64,000 nucleotides of DNA from Bradyrhizobium sp. SK17 (GTDB lineage: Bacteria; Pseudomonadota; Alphaproteobacteria; Rhizobiales; Xanthobacteraceae): positions 7,269,001 through 7,333,000 of the forward strand of contig NZ_CP025113.1 in assembly GCF_002831585.1 (NCBI RefSeq). Reading direction: 5' to 3'. Of the stretch, positions 17,349 through 26,275 are shown piece by piece. Under the pieces are notes generated by a model. That model had not been told where the DNA came from. It searched no databases and was given only the letters and a program-made list of their open reading frames with translations. Both the position numbers and the translations under genes were made by a program. How positions within the stretch are numbered: the first letter of the stretch is position 1; every line of letters starts with the position of its first letter.

Positions 17349-17501
17349 CTACTCGCCGCTCGCGCCCGGAATCATCCAGGTCGCATACGTCTGCCAGACG
17401 CCGTCGCCCAGATTGCGCTGATAGGCGATGAAATCGGCATGGTCGCCGTGCACGAGCTCGTAGCGATAGTACCTCGAGAGGTCATTGATCTGCTTGGTCA
17501 T
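17349..17501 (-). CDS. Small protein of 50 aa, unknown function
   Basis: Short open frame beginning MTKQINDLSRYYRYELVHGD and ending MIPGASGE. It has a clear GGAGAG ribosome site 7 bases before the ATG, a balanced composition rich in aromatic residues (5 Tyr, 2 Trp), and lies between two terminating genes where nothing else is coded. I do not recognise a family. The RBS and composition argue that it is real; conservation cannot be tested here. Confidence 0.5.
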   Translation of the reverse strand: MTKQINDLSRYYRYELVHGDHADFIAYQRNLGDGVWQTYATWMIPGASGE

Positions 17502-17606
17502 TGCATCTCTCCGTGGTCAGGGAAGTCTCTTTATTCGACGTAATCGAGGCGCGCCCGCGATCAATGGCATGATTGACATCATTCAATCACAGGCACGCGA
17601 GCACCT

Positions 17607-17894
17607 TTAGCGGCCGGCACGATGCGACCTGTGGCGCGGCGTACGGACGACACCGATGCCGCTCTCCTGGGCTTGCAGCGCTTGCAGCACCGCGGGCGGC
17701 TCCAGCACCAGCCGCGCCGCCGGCGTCGGCGCGCCATTGTTGAGCACGTCGCGATAGGGATACAGCGCCTGATAGGCGGCCGGCTCGGAGATCGCGGCCT
17801 GCGCCGAGGCTGCCGTGGCAACGACAGCGGACAGCGCCGCAGCCAGCGCGATGGTTTTGAACGCCGTGACGACGTGGGAAATCCTGGTAGCCAT
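17607..17894 (-). CDS. Small exported protein, unknown function
   Basis: 95-aa protein with a clear signal peptide (MATRISHVVTAFKTIALAAA, cleavage near ASAQA). The short mature part, YQALYPYRDVLNNGAPTPAA and onward, has no recognised domain and ends in an Arg/His-rich tail. The ATG at 17894 has a GGGAG site upstream; the open frame reaching 18182 runs through the palindrome-bearing intergenic region and is not used. A palindromic operator-like site lies 23 bases before the start. Confidence 0.55.
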   Translation of the reverse strand: MATRISHVVTAFKTIALAAALSAVVATAASAQAAISEPAAYQALYPYRDVLNNGAPTPAARLVLEPPAVLQALQAQESGIGVVRTPRHRSHRAGR

Positions 17895-18250
17895 GATCAC
17901 GCTCCCGCGATTTATATCGCATACGATTAATTCGTTCGCGCCTGATAAAGGCATGGCGCGGCCGCGCTTCAAGTATCCCGATTTAATCGGATGCGATTTA
18001 TTCGGGCGCGCGGCTTCAAATGTCCGTGTGATCGGTGCGATCATGCGCGGCCGGTAACGCCGACTTGTTCGTACGCTGCGCCAAGCGCGGACCGATGCGA
18101 ACCATCGAAATGCGATATCGCCCGCAACGGCTACGCCGTGCATTCGGAACCGGACAAATCGAGGCAAATTCGGACACGCCACCGTGGTTGGCAGGGTCTA
18201 ACATCCACGCCATAGTGAATGACTGGGTTGCAAGCCAATGTGGGGTCGCC
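17895..18250. promoter_or_regulatory. Divergent intergenic region with two ATCG-N4-CGAT palindromes
   Basis: This 356-base gap holds two imperfect direct repeats, at about 17917-17940 and 17987-18011, both of form TCGnATnCGATTnATTCG followed by CGCGC. Each is centred on a palindrome (ATCG CATA CGAT; AATCG GATG CGATT). They sit between the small exported protein gene and the HlyD/ABC-2 export operon and look like operators of a dimeric TetR- or MarR-type repressor, though no such gene is adjacent. No reading frame here looks coding. Confidence 0.45.
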
Positions 18251-19312
18251 ATGGACGTGTCGCCTTCCGGTAACGAGAGCCACAGCCCGCCCACACCGGC
18301 CACTGCACCACAACGGGAGACCGCGCACCCGGCCACGCGGGTGCCGGCCATCGTCGTCGGCCTCGTCGCAGCCGTCATCATTGCGCTGTCGGTCTATTAT
18401 CTGCTGCGGCCGGAGCCGCTGCTGGTGCAGGGCGAGGTCGATGCGACCCGGCTCGACATCGCGGCGCGCGTCGACGGACGGGTCAAGGACATCCCGGTCG
18501 AACGCGGCCAGAACGTGGCCTCAGGCGCCGTGCTGGTGCGCATCGACAATCCGGAGACGCTCGCAAAACAGGACCAGATGCGGGCCGCCAAGGCCGTCGC
18601 CGATGCACAGCTTGCCAATGTGCTGGTCGGAACGCGGGTCGAAACCATCGCCGCGCGCAAGGCGGAGATGGAGCGCGCGCAAGCAGCGCAGGTGCTGGCG
18701 CAGAAGACCTTCGACCGCGCCAAGACATTGACCGAGCAAGGCAACGCGCCGCAGGCCCGGCTCGACCAGACCACCGATGCGCTGCACGAGGCCGAGCGCG
18801 GGCTCGACCAGGCCAAATCGGCCTATGAGCAGGCGGTCAACGGCTACACCAAGGAAGAACGTGCGATCGCGAAGGCAAACGTCGAGAAGGCCGAAGCGGA
18901 CATTCAGAGCGTCCAGTCGGTGATCGATCAGCTCGCGGTCTACGCACCGGTCGCCGCGCAGGTCTACCAGCGCAATGTCGAGCCGGGTGAGTTCGTCTCG
19001 CCGGGCGTGCCGCTGGTGACGCTGATCAATCTGGCCGATCTGTGGATCCACTTCGATCTGCGTGAGGATCTGGTCAAGGGCCTCAAGGTCGGCGACAAAT
19101 TCGACGTCCGGATTCCGGCGCTCGACGATCGCCATGTCACGGTCGAGGTCAAGCTGATCGCGACCAAGGGCGAATATGCGAGCTGGCGGGCGACCCGCGC
19201 CACCGGCGATTTCGATCTGCGGACATTCTCGATCCGCGCCTATCCGGTTCAGCCGGTGCCCGAGCTGCGGCCGGGAATGAGCGCCTATCTCGACTGGAAG
19301 ACGCGCCAATGA
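18251..19312 (+). CDS. HlyD-family membrane fusion protein
   Basis: Periplasmic adaptor of 353 aa. A single N-terminal membrane segment (residues ~32-52) precedes the biotinyl-lipoyl half-motif (VDGRVKDIPVERGQNVASGA), a long coiled-coil hairpin (residues ~105-220, with the TKEERAIAKANVEKAEADIQ helix) and a beta-barrel region ending PELRPGMSAYLDWK. It would bridge an inner-membrane exporter to the outer membrane. The ATG at 18251 lies 5' of the membrane segment; the frame open from 18035 covers the regulatory region. Its stop overlaps the permease start by 4 bases, so they are translationally coupled. Confidence 0.85.
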   Translation: MDVSPSGNESHSPPTPATAPQRETAHPATRVPAIVVGLVAAVIIALSVYYLLRPEPLLVQGEVDATRLDIAARVDGRVKDIPVERGQNVASGAVLVRIDNPETLAKQDQMRAAKAVADAQLANVLVGTRVETIAARKAEMERAQAAQVLAQKTFDRAKTLTEQGNAPQARLDQTTDALHEAERGLDQAKSAYEQAVNGYTKEERAIAKANVEKAEADIQSVQSVIDQLAVYAPVAAQVYQRNVEPGEFVSPGVPLVTLINLADLWIHFDLREDLVKGLKVGDKFDVRIPALDDRHVTVEVKLIATKGEYASWRATRATGDFDLRTFSIRAYPVQPVPELRPGMSAYLDWKTRQ

Positions 19313-21639
19313 GGCTGGCCTCGAAGCCCGGCTTTTGGCTGGTCGCGCAGCGCGAGTGCGCGTGGCTGCTGCGCGATCGCGTCGCGCTGCTGCTGATCTT
19401 CGGCGTGCCGCTGTTCGCCTTCGTGGTGCTCACGGCCGTGTTCAGCCAACCGGTGATCCGCGGCCTCGGCGTCACCATCGTCGACGCCGACAAATCGGAT
19501 ACTTCGCGCGCGCTGACCCAGCATGTCGCGGCGTCGCCGAGCCTGCGGATCGTCGATGATTCCGGTTCGCTGTCGACCGCCGTGCAGGACATCCGCTCCG
19601 GCAAAGCGATCTCGGCGATCTTCATCCCGCCGAATTTCGAACGCGACCTGAAGGCGGATCGCCGCCCGCAGGTCGTCGGCTTCTACAACCAGCAATTCCT
19701 CACCGCGGCCGGCATCGCCTCGTCCGGCCTGAACGATGCCCTGTCGGCTGCTGCGGCCGCCGCCGCGCCCGCCAACCGCGCCGCGCCTGCCCCGGCGTCG
19801 ATGGGAACGCTCAGCGCCGAGACCATCGCACTGGTCAATCCGCAGAAGAACTACGCCCAGTTCCTGCTGCGTGCACTGCTGCCGACCATCATCCACGTGG
19901 TGATCACGCTTGCCGCCGGTTACTCCGTCGGCTCCGAATTCCGCCGCCGCGACGCGCGGGCCTGGCTCGAAAGCGCAGGCGGCGATCCGGTCGCAGCCCT
20001 CGCCGGCAAGCTGGCGCCGCTGTTCGTGATCTTCGCCCTGATCATGCTGGCACAGACGCTGGTGCTGGAGGGCGTGCTGCAAATCCCCTTCAAGGGCGAC
20101 GCGCTCCTGATGATCGCCGCGGGATCGCTGCTCATCATCGCCTATCTCTCGCTCGGCGCGCTGTTGCAGCTCTTGGTCCGCGACCTCGCGACCGGGCTCG
20201 GACTTGCCGGCCTGATCGCCTCGCCCGCCTTCGGCTATGCCGGTGTCGGCTTTCCGACCATCGGCATGAACACCTTCGCGCAGCTCTGGAGCGCGATCCT
20301 GCCGCTGCGCTGGTACATGGCGGTGCTGATGGGACAGGCCGCGCGTGGATTGCCCGCCTCGGAATCGGCGATGCCGTTCGCGGCGCTCGCGGGTCTCACG
20401 TTGCTGTTCGCCGCGCTGGCGTGGCTGCGCATGGCGAGCCTGACGCGCAGCGGCTGGTTTGTGGCGCCGCGGCCGGCCGAACCGGTCGTCGTCGAACCGG
20501 CACCGCGCGGCGTCGGCGGCGCGTTCGTTGCGGAGTGGCGGCGGGTGCTCGGAACGCGCAGTGCCTTGAGCCTGCTATTCGTCGCGCCGCTGGTCTACGG
20601 CATCTATTATCCGCAGCCCTATCTGAACCAGATCCTCCGCAAGCTCCCCATTGCCGTCGTCGACAATGATCTCAGCGATCTCTCCCGCCAGGTCGTCGAG
20701 ACGCTGGATGCCAGCGGCACGTTGAGCGTGACGGTCCGCGCCCGCACGCTTGCCGAGGCACGCACCGCGATCGATCGCGGCAATGCGTTTGCCGCCGTGC
20801 AGATCCCGCCCGGCACCGAGCGCGACGTGCTCAAGGGCCTGACCGCGCACATCCCGGTCTATGCCGACGCCACCTATCTGTTCATCTTCAGGTCCACCGC
20901 GAGCGCCGTCGCCACCGCGATCGGCACGCTGACAGCCGAGCTGGTGTCGCGCGGCGCCCGCTCCGACGGAAGCCTCGTCAAGGCAAAGCTGGCGAGCATC
21001 AGCCCGGCCAACGTGCTGCTGCAACCGATCTTCAACCCGGTGGGCGGCTATGCCAGCTACATCGTCCCGGCGGCCTTCATCCTGATCCTGCAACAGACGC
21101 TGCTGATCGGAGCGGCAATGCTGACCGGCACTGCGCTGGCGAACACCGGGAATGCCTTTGCCGGTGTGTTCGGGCGCGGCGTCGCCCATCTGACCATCTA
21201 TCTGCCGACACTGGCGCTTTATCTGATCGTGCTGCCGCGGATCTACGGTTTCTCGACGCTCGGGCATCTGCCGCAGATCTTCGCGCTGGCGACAGTATTC
21301 CTACTGGCGACGAGCTTCCTGGGACAGGCGATCGGCGCCTGGTTCACGCGGCCGGAAAACGCCACCATCCTGCTGCTGGCAACCAGTCTGCCGCAATTCT
21401 TCACCGCCGGCTTCGCGTGGCCGCGCGAGGCCATTCCAGATGCCGCCACTGCGCTCGGCCGCCTGTTCCCGGCGGACTCCGCGATCGACGGCTTGGTGCG
21501 GATCAACCAGCTCGGCGCAAGCATCTGGGAGGTCTCGCATGACTGGGCCAGGCTGTGGTGCCTGGCCGTGGGCTACTTCGTGCTCGCCGTGCTCTCCGCA
21601 CTGGTGTTCAAGAGGGGACAGCAACATGCCCAACGCTAG
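19309..21639 (+). CDS. Fused double ABC-2-type permease
   Basis: 776-aa membrane protein made of two homologous ABC-2 permease units in tandem. Each unit has one N-terminal membrane helix, a large periplasmic domain (units opening WLLRDRVALLLIFGVPLFAF and RVLGTRSALSLLFVAPLVYG), and about five C-terminal helices; the second unit begins near residue 400. YhhJ/YbhR-type drug or lipid exporters use this fold as separate subunits. It is flanked by two HlyD genes in overlapping reading frames (ATGA at the start, a 14-base overlap at the end), forming one operon. No ATPase gene is present beside it, which is unusual. Confidence 0.8.
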   Translation: MRLASKPGFWLVAQRECAWLLRDRVALLLIFGVPLFAFVVLTAVFSQPVIRGLGVTIVDADKSDTSRALTQHVAASPSLRIVDDSGSLSTAVQDIRSGKAISAIFIPPNFERDLKADRRPQVVGFYNQQFLTAAGIASSGLNDALSAAAAAAAPANRAAPAPASMGTLSAETIALVNPQKNYAQFLLRALLPTIIHVVITLAAGYSVGSEFRRRDARAWLESAGGDPVAALAGKLAPLFVIFALIMLAQTLVLEGVLQIPFKGDALLMIAAGSLLIIAYLSLGALLQLLVRDLATGLGLAGLIASPAFGYAGVGFPTIGMNTFAQLWSAILPLRWYMAVLMGQAARGLPASESAMPFAALAGLTLLFAALAWLRMASLTRSGWFVAPRPAEPVVVEPAPRGVGGAFVAEWRRVLGTRSALSLLFVAPLVYGIYYPQPYLNQILRKLPIAVVDNDLSDLSRQVVETLDASGTLSVTVRARTLAEARTAIDRGNAFAAVQIPPGTERDVLKGLTAHIPVYADATYLFIFRSTASAVATAIGTLTAELVSRGARSDGSLVKAKLASISPANVLLQPIFNPVGGYASYIVPAAFILILQQTLLIGAAMLTGTALANTGNAFAGVFGRGVAHLTIYLPTLALYLIVLPRIYGFSTLGHLPQIFALATVFLLATSFLGQAIGAWFTRPENATILLLATSLPQFFTAGFAWPREAIPDAATALGRLFPADSAIDGLVRINQLGASIWEVSHDWARLWCLAVGYFVLAVLSALVFKRGQQHAQR

Positions 21640-22597
21640 CCGCGTCGCCATTATCGCAATCCCGCTCGTGCTCGTCGCGGGCGTGCTGGTCTACGCCGAG
21701 AGCCGCGCGACGTCTGCTCCCGCTATCGTCGGTGTGGTGCGCTCCACCGAGGTCCGCATCGAGCCGGAGGTGAACGGCCAGCTGCTGTCGGTCGCGGTCG
21801 AGAAAGGCGCGCAGGTGCACGCCGGCGATGTCCTCGCCAAGCTCTCCGCCATCGAACTCACCGCGCAGGCCGACCAGGCGCGCGCCGCGCTCGCCGCTGC
21901 GGTCGCGAGCCGCAACAATGTCTATGCCGGCGTTCGCCGCGAACAGGTCGAATCCCTGAAGGCCGCGATCTCCAAGGCCAATTCGCGTCTCGACTATGTC
22001 GAGACCCAGCTCAAGCGGATCAGCACGCTGGCGGGACAGAATTTCGAGACCCAGCAGGCGCTCGACCAGGCCGAGAACGACGTTGCCGCGGCGCGAGCCG
22101 GCGTGACCGCTGCCCAAGCCAATTACGATGCCGCGGTGGCGGGACCGACCAAGGAAGAGCGCGCCATCGCCGACGCCCAGGTGCAAGCGGCCGCGGCCGC
22201 CGTCGCGGTGCTCGACCGCCGGCTCGACAAGATGGTGCTGCGCGCGCCGGTCGACGGCGTGGTCAGCGTGATCGCCGCGGAAGTGGGCGAGAACGTCCGC
22301 GCGGGCCAGCCGATCCTGACGATCGCGGCGGCGGGCCAGCAATGGCTCTCGTTCAATGTGCGCGAGGACCACCTCAACGGCCTGGCCATCGGCAAGACGG
22401 TGAATGTGGTACGCAGCACCACCGGCGACGCGACCAAGGCGCTCGTCACCGAGATGCGGCCGCTCGGGGTGTTCGCCGCCTGGCAGGCCGAGCGCGTGAT
22501 CGGCGATCACGACCGCAACACGCTGCGGCTGCGTCTCGACCCCGCCGGCGCGGGCGGCGGCCTCGAACCCGGCATGAGCGTGCGGATCGAGCATTGA
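21626..22597 (+). CDS. HlyD-family membrane fusion protein (second copy)
   Basis: 323-aa adaptor paralogous to the one at 18251. It has an N-terminal membrane helix (residues ~6-22), lipoyl half-motifs EPEVNGQLLSVAVEKGAQVH and RAPVDGVVSVIAAEVGENV, and a coiled-coil with the same GPTKEERAIADAQVQAA signature. The ATG at 21626 is preceded by AGAGGGGA and lies within the last 14 bases of the permease gene. It ends the export operon. Two adaptors for one fused permease could form a mixed hexamer or serve alternative assemblies; this is inference. Confidence 0.85.
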   Translation: MPNASRVAIIAIPLVLVAGVLVYAESRATSAPAIVGVVRSTEVRIEPEVNGQLLSVAVEKGAQVHAGDVLAKLSAIELTAQADQARAALAAAVASRNNVYAGVRREQVESLKAAISKANSRLDYVETQLKRISTLAGQNFETQQALDQAENDVAAARAGVTAAQANYDAAVAGPTKEERAIADAQVQAAAAAVAVLDRRLDKMVLRAPVDGVVSVIAAEVGENVRAGQPILTIAAAGQQWLSFNVREDHLNGLAIGKTVNVVRSTTGDATKALVTEMRPLGVFAAWQAERVIGDHDRNTLRLRLDPAGAGGGLEPGMSVRIEH

Positions 22598-22780
22598 GGC
22601 GTAGCGCCCGGCCGCAAGCGGTAACAACGCGCGTCTCAACGCTTCGCCCCTGCCCTCCCGCACCACAGTCATCCGCCTGTCAGAAGATTGAGACAAGAAG
22701 ACCACAGCGTCGGCCGCATTCGGCTCGTCCCCGCGGCATGCCAGCCCCGACGCGATATGGAAGATGGAGGCTTGGCCGTC

Positions 22781-24166
22781 ATGCAGATTCGTTCGCGACG
22801 AAACGTTCATGTTGGAGCGATGCTGCTCGGTGCGGCTGCACTGGCGGTCCTGCTGCCGTCGATGGCATTGGCACAAAGCGGTGCGGCGCCGGCCGGTGCC
22901 AAACCCTTTCTCACCGTCGATGGAAAAATGCCGCTGGTGATCGGACATCGCGGCGTGCCCGGCCTGGTGCCCGAGGAGACCGAGGCATCGTATGAATTGG
23001 CCGCCGATCTCGGAACGGACGCGCTCGAAGAGGATTTGCACCTCACCAAGGATTGTATTCTGGTCGCGCGTCACAACCCGTGGCTTGGCGACAACACCAA
23101 CGTCGCCGAAGTCGCGAAGACCAATCCGGAAGTCGCGGCCCGCAAGCGCACGGTGCGCGGCGTTCTCGTCAAGGCTCCCGCTTCGAGCGGCGGCCCGGCT
23201 GAGTATCCCATCGATCTCGTCGATCCGGCCGATGCCAAATCGGTGCTGAAGGCGTTGATCGTCGACGGCGACGACCACACCAACGACTGGTCGATCACCG
23301 ATTTCACCATGGCCGAGCTGAAGCAGTGGATCGGCGGCACCACCTATGATGCGGCGAACGAACGGCCAAAACTGTTCAACGGCAAGTTTCCGATCATCAG
23401 TTTCCAGGACATCATCGACATCGCCAAGGCCAAGAGCAAGGCGACGGGTCGGACCATCGCGGTCTATCCGGAAACCAAGAACCCGACCTGGAACAACGCC
23501 CAGGCCATCGCCAATGGCTGCGGCGCGCCGGGCAGCCATCCGCTCGAGGATGCCCTGATCAAGATCATCGGGGATAACGGCCTCAACGCGAAGGACGCGC
23601 CGATCATCGTCCAGAGCTTCGAGCCCGGCAGCCTGAAATACATGCGCAGCCATGGGTTGGAAACGCGGCAGGTCCAGCTCGTCGACGGCAACGGCGTCGA
23701 CTTCAAGACCGGCAAGGTGCTGCTCAACAACATCGCGAATTCCCGCCCGTATGACTGGACGGTTGCAGGTGACAGCCGCACCTTCGACGCGATGCTGACG
23801 CCTGCGGGCCTCGCGGAGATCAAGACCTATGCCGACGGCGTCGGTCCTTGGAAGGCCTATATCGTGCCGTACAAGATCTCGCCCTGGAAGGACGCTGGCG
23901 CCGACGGCAAGCCCTACAAGGGATCAACCGCAGAGGCTTCGACGCAGGACGCCACCAGCGTGATCGCCGACGCGCACAAGTTCGGTCTGTTCGTGCACGT
24001 CTTCACGTTCCGCAACGAGAAGAAATATCTCGCGGCCGACTATCGCGGCGACCCTGCCCTCGAATATTTGAAGTTCTTCCGCCTCGGCGTGGATGGCGTG
24101 TTCACGGACTTCACCCACACCGGCGTCGCCGCCCGCGCGGCTTACTTGCGCGAACTCGGCTGGTGA
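22781..24166 (+). CDS. GlpQ-type glycerophosphodiester phosphodiesterase, exported
   Basis: Periplasmic enzyme of about 461 aa that should hydrolyse glycerophosphodiesters to glycerol-3-phosphate and an alcohol. A signal peptide (LLGAAALAVLLPSMALAQS) precedes the GDPD barrel. LVIGHRGVPGLVPEETEASY gives the first catalytic His and Arg with a downstream Glu; DALEEDLHLTKD and VARHNPWL supply metal ligands and the second catalytic His. The length fits GlpQ of Gram-negative bacteria with its inserted segment. I prefer the ATG at 22781, though 22757 is also possible. It is monocistronic; together with the lipid block upstream it suggests phosphate or glycerol scavenging from lipids. Confidence 0.85.
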   Translation: MQIRSRRNVHVGAMLLGAAALAVLLPSMALAQSGAAPAGAKPFLTVDGKMPLVIGHRGVPGLVPEETEASYELAADLGTDALEEDLHLTKDCILVARHNPWLGDNTNVAEVAKTNPEVAARKRTVRGVLVKAPASSGGPAEYPIDLVDPADAKSVLKALIVDGDDHTNDWSITDFTMAELKQWIGGTTYDAANERPKLFNGKFPIISFQDIIDIAKAKSKATGRTIAVYPETKNPTWNNAQAIANGCGAPGSHPLEDALIKIIGDNGLNAKDAPIIVQSFEPGSLKYMRSHGLETRQVQLVDGNGVDFKTGKVLLNNIANSRPYDWTVAGDSRTFDAMLTPAGLAEIKTYADGVGPWKAYIVPYKISPWKDAGADGKPYKGSTAEASTQDATSVIADAHKFGLFVHVFTFRNEKKYLAADYRGDPALEYLKFFRLGVDGVFTDFTHTGVAARAAYLRELGW

Positions 24167-24358
24167 CACCATACGCGACCTGAACCGAACGCGGGCCGGG
24201 CCGACGATGACAGCGGCTCGGCTCGCGACTGAAAAAGAACAAAACAACCGGTATCGCGGCCGCAGCGATAGAGATGTTGCGCGAATTGACTTCATAACAG
24301 CAACAATGCGCTGATCCGCCTCGCTTAAGATGCCCCACGAAGCGAAAGGCGGTGCATC

Positions 24359-25342
24359 ATGAAGGTGCGGTCGGGTCTGCTCGAAGCGATTGGCAACATG
24401 CCCCTGATCAGGCTCCGCGGAGCATCTGACGCCACCGGTTGCGACATCTACGGCAAGGCCGAGTTTCTCAATCCCGGCGGCTCGATCAAGGATCGCGCGG
24501 CGCTCGCCATCATCGACGACGCCGAGCGACGCGGCGAGCTCCAGCCGGGCGGCGTGATCGTGGAAGGCACCGCCGGCAATGTCGGGATCGGCATTGCGCT
24601 CGTGGCCAATGTCCGCGGCTATCGCTCGGTCATCGTCATGCCGGACACCCAGAGCCAGGAGAAGCAGGACATGCTGCGGCTCTACGGCGCCGAACTTCGC
24701 CTGATGCCCGCCGTGCCCTCCTCCAACCCCGGGCACTACGCGAACTATTCCGGTCGCCTCGCCAAAGAACTCGGCGCGTTCTGGGCCAATCAGTTCGACA
24801 ACGTCGCCAACCGCGACGGACATTATCGCACGACCGGTCCCGAGATCTGGCAACAGACCGACGGCAAGGTAGATGGCTTCACCTGTGCCGTCGGCAGTGG
24901 CGGGACATTGGGCGGCATCGCCCGCGCGCTCAAGGAACGCAATCCGGACGTGAAGATCGCGCTCAGCGACCCGATGGGTGCCGCGCTCTACAACTGGTTC
25001 ACCAAAGGCGAGCTGACCGCCGAGGGCGATTCAGTCACCGAAGGAATCGGCCAAGTGCGGGTGACGAGGAATCTCGACGGCACGCCGATCGACATGGCCT
25101 ACCAGATCACCGACCAGGAGGCCTTGCCCGTGCTGTTCGACCTCATCGCACATGAGGGATTGGTGCTGGGCAGCTCCAGCGCGATCAACATCGTCGGCGC
25201 CATGCGGCTGGCGCGCGATCTCGGCCCGGGCAAGACCATCGTCACGATCCTGGCGGATGGTGGCCAGCGTTACCAGTCCAATCTGTTCAATCCGGATTTC
25301 CTGCGCAGCAAGAACCTGCCCGTGCCGCCTTGGTTGAAATGA
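24359..25342 (+). CDS. Cysteine synthase-like PLP enzyme (CysK/CBS family)
   Basis: 327-aa fold-type II PLP enzyme, the size of O-acetylserine sulfhydrylase. NPGGSIKDRAAL holds the Schiff-base lysine, VGSGGTLGG is the phosphate-binding loop, and the C-terminal GLVLGSSSAINIVGAM carries the Ser that meets the pyridine nitrogen. The substrate loop reads EGTAGNVGIG instead of the E-P-T-S-G-N-T-G of classical CysK, so it may be a paralogue with a shifted substrate (for example a cyanocysteine or sulfocysteine synthase). The ATG at 24359 follows AAAGGCGG. A terminator follows at 25373. Confidence 0.8.
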   Translation: MKVRSGLLEAIGNMPLIRLRGASDATGCDIYGKAEFLNPGGSIKDRAALAIIDDAERRGELQPGGVIVEGTAGNVGIGIALVANVRGYRSVIVMPDTQSQEKQDMLRLYGAELRLMPAVPSSNPGHYANYSGRLAKELGAFWANQFDNVANRDGHYRTTGPEIWQQTDGKVDGFTCAVGSGGTLGGIARALKERNPDVKIALSDPMGAALYNWFTKGELTAEGDSVTEGIGQVRVTRNLDGTPIDMAYQITDQEALPVLFDLIAHEGLVLGSSSAINIVGAMRLARDLGPGKTIVTILADGGQRYQSNLFNPDFLRSKNLPVPPWLK

Positions 25343-25372
25343 GGATTCGCGCGCCGTCCGCGCAGAACAAAA

Positions 25373-25397
25373 GCGCGCCCGGCAATACCGGGCGCGC
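25373..25397 (+). terminator. Rho-independent terminator after the cysteine synthase-like gene
   Basis: Perfect 10-base stem GCGCGCCCGG/CCGGGCGCGC, loop CAATA, then CTGTTTTCCTC. It lies 30 bases after the stop at 25342 and in front of a convergent gene. Confidence 0.75.
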
Positions 25398-25423
25398 CTG
25401 TTTTCCTCACGATGCGATGCGCG

Positions 25424-25945
25424 TTACTCGGTCGAATATTTGAACTCGGGCATCGCCTTCAGCTCATCCTTGGTCGCGCTGAACACGGCGTGATCCGGGT
25501 ACCAGGGATTTGGCTTCGACGCCGTAGCGGCGGGTGCCGCGCCGGTGGTGGTGGTCTTGGTCGTGCTGCCGGTATTCGACGCGCCGGCGGCGCCGGTGTA
25601 GGCGATCGGCTCGCTGACGAACTTCACCTTGTCGAGCGGCACGGCGACCAGATGCTCGCCGACGCCAAGGAAGCCGCCGACGCCGATCACGACCGCCTTG
25701 ACGGCGCCGCTCTTGTCCATCAGCAGATCGTTGATCGAGCCGACGCTCTCATTGCTGTCGTTGTAGACGCTGAGGCCGACCACCTTCGATGCGCGCCAGT
25801 TGCCTTGATAGGACGTCGGCGATGTCGTCGTCGTCGACGCCGCAGGAGCCATCTTGTCGCCCTTGTCGGTTGGCGTCTGTGCAATCGCGACAGTTGCAAG
25901 CAGGGCGGAGCCGGCCACGCCTGCGATGATGGATTTGACCAACAT
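25424..25945 (-). CDS. Exported PRC-barrel domain protein
   Basis: 173-aa protein with a signal peptide (MLVKSIIAGVAGSALLATVA, cleavage near AIAQT). A PRC-barrel follows at about residues 47-112: WRASKVVGLSVYNDSNESVG, IGVGGFLGVGEHLVAVPLDKV. It then has a Thr/Ala-rich linker and a short C-terminus. PRC-barrel proteins of this type are common stress-linked envelope proteins in bradyrhizobia; the ligand is unknown. The start at 25945 has an AGGAGAG site. An EcfG-like promoter lies 40-64 bases upstream. It is convergent with the cysteine synthase-like gene. Confidence 0.8.
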   Translation of the reverse strand: MLVKSIIAGVAGSALLATVAIAQTPTDKGDKMAPAASTTTTSPTSYQGNWRASKVVGLSVYNDSNESVGSINDLLMDKSGAVKAVVIGVGGFLGVGEHLVAVPLDKVKFVSEPIAYTGAAGASNTGSTTKTTTTGAAPAATASKPNPWYPDHAVFSATKDELKAMPEFKYSTE

Positions 25946-25984
25946 TGTTGCGCTCTCCTCAGTTCGCAAAATCGATGCTGGGAG

Positions 25985-26009
25985 AACCCGTCATCTGCGC
26001 AACCGTTCC
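25985..26009 (-). promoter_or_regulatory. EcfG-like promoter before the exported PRC-barrel gene
   Basis: On the minus strand GGAAC (26009-26005) is separated by 17 bases from GTT (25987-25985), near the general stress consensus GGAAC-N16/17-CGTT; the C of the second element is replaced by G. It lies about 40 bases before the start at 25945. Confidence 0.4.
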
Positions 26010-26275
26010 TACCGAGGCTGCGGTCAAACGCCGCCACGGCGCGGAGGAACGTCATGGCAGCGACGAGGCAAGCTTCGGTTTGCGACGGTCCGGCGCCGGG
26101 AACGTTGTGGTGCTTGACGAAGGAAGTCGCCAGCTTTCAATTGGGCTGCGGTTGAGCCTCACGACTGCGCCGGACGCGCAGTCCCCGATTTGACGATGTT
26201 TGGCTCACTAAGTCGTCCCGGCGAACCGCGCTCGCGACAGGGCTCTCGATCGAGATGAGCCGATCGACCGCGCGA
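26010..26275. other. Intergenic stretch between the two PRC-barrel genes
   Basis: Apart from the EcfG-like promoter at its left end, the ~330-base gap from 25946 to 26275 shows no convincing coding frame, repeat or terminator to me. The frames open here are only antisense extensions of the two neighbouring genes. Confidence 0.4.

Noticed and set aside
21608..23653. Minus-strand open frame of 681 codons over the HlyD and GlpQ-type genes
   Set aside because: It crosses two genes on the opposite strand and has only shadow composition.
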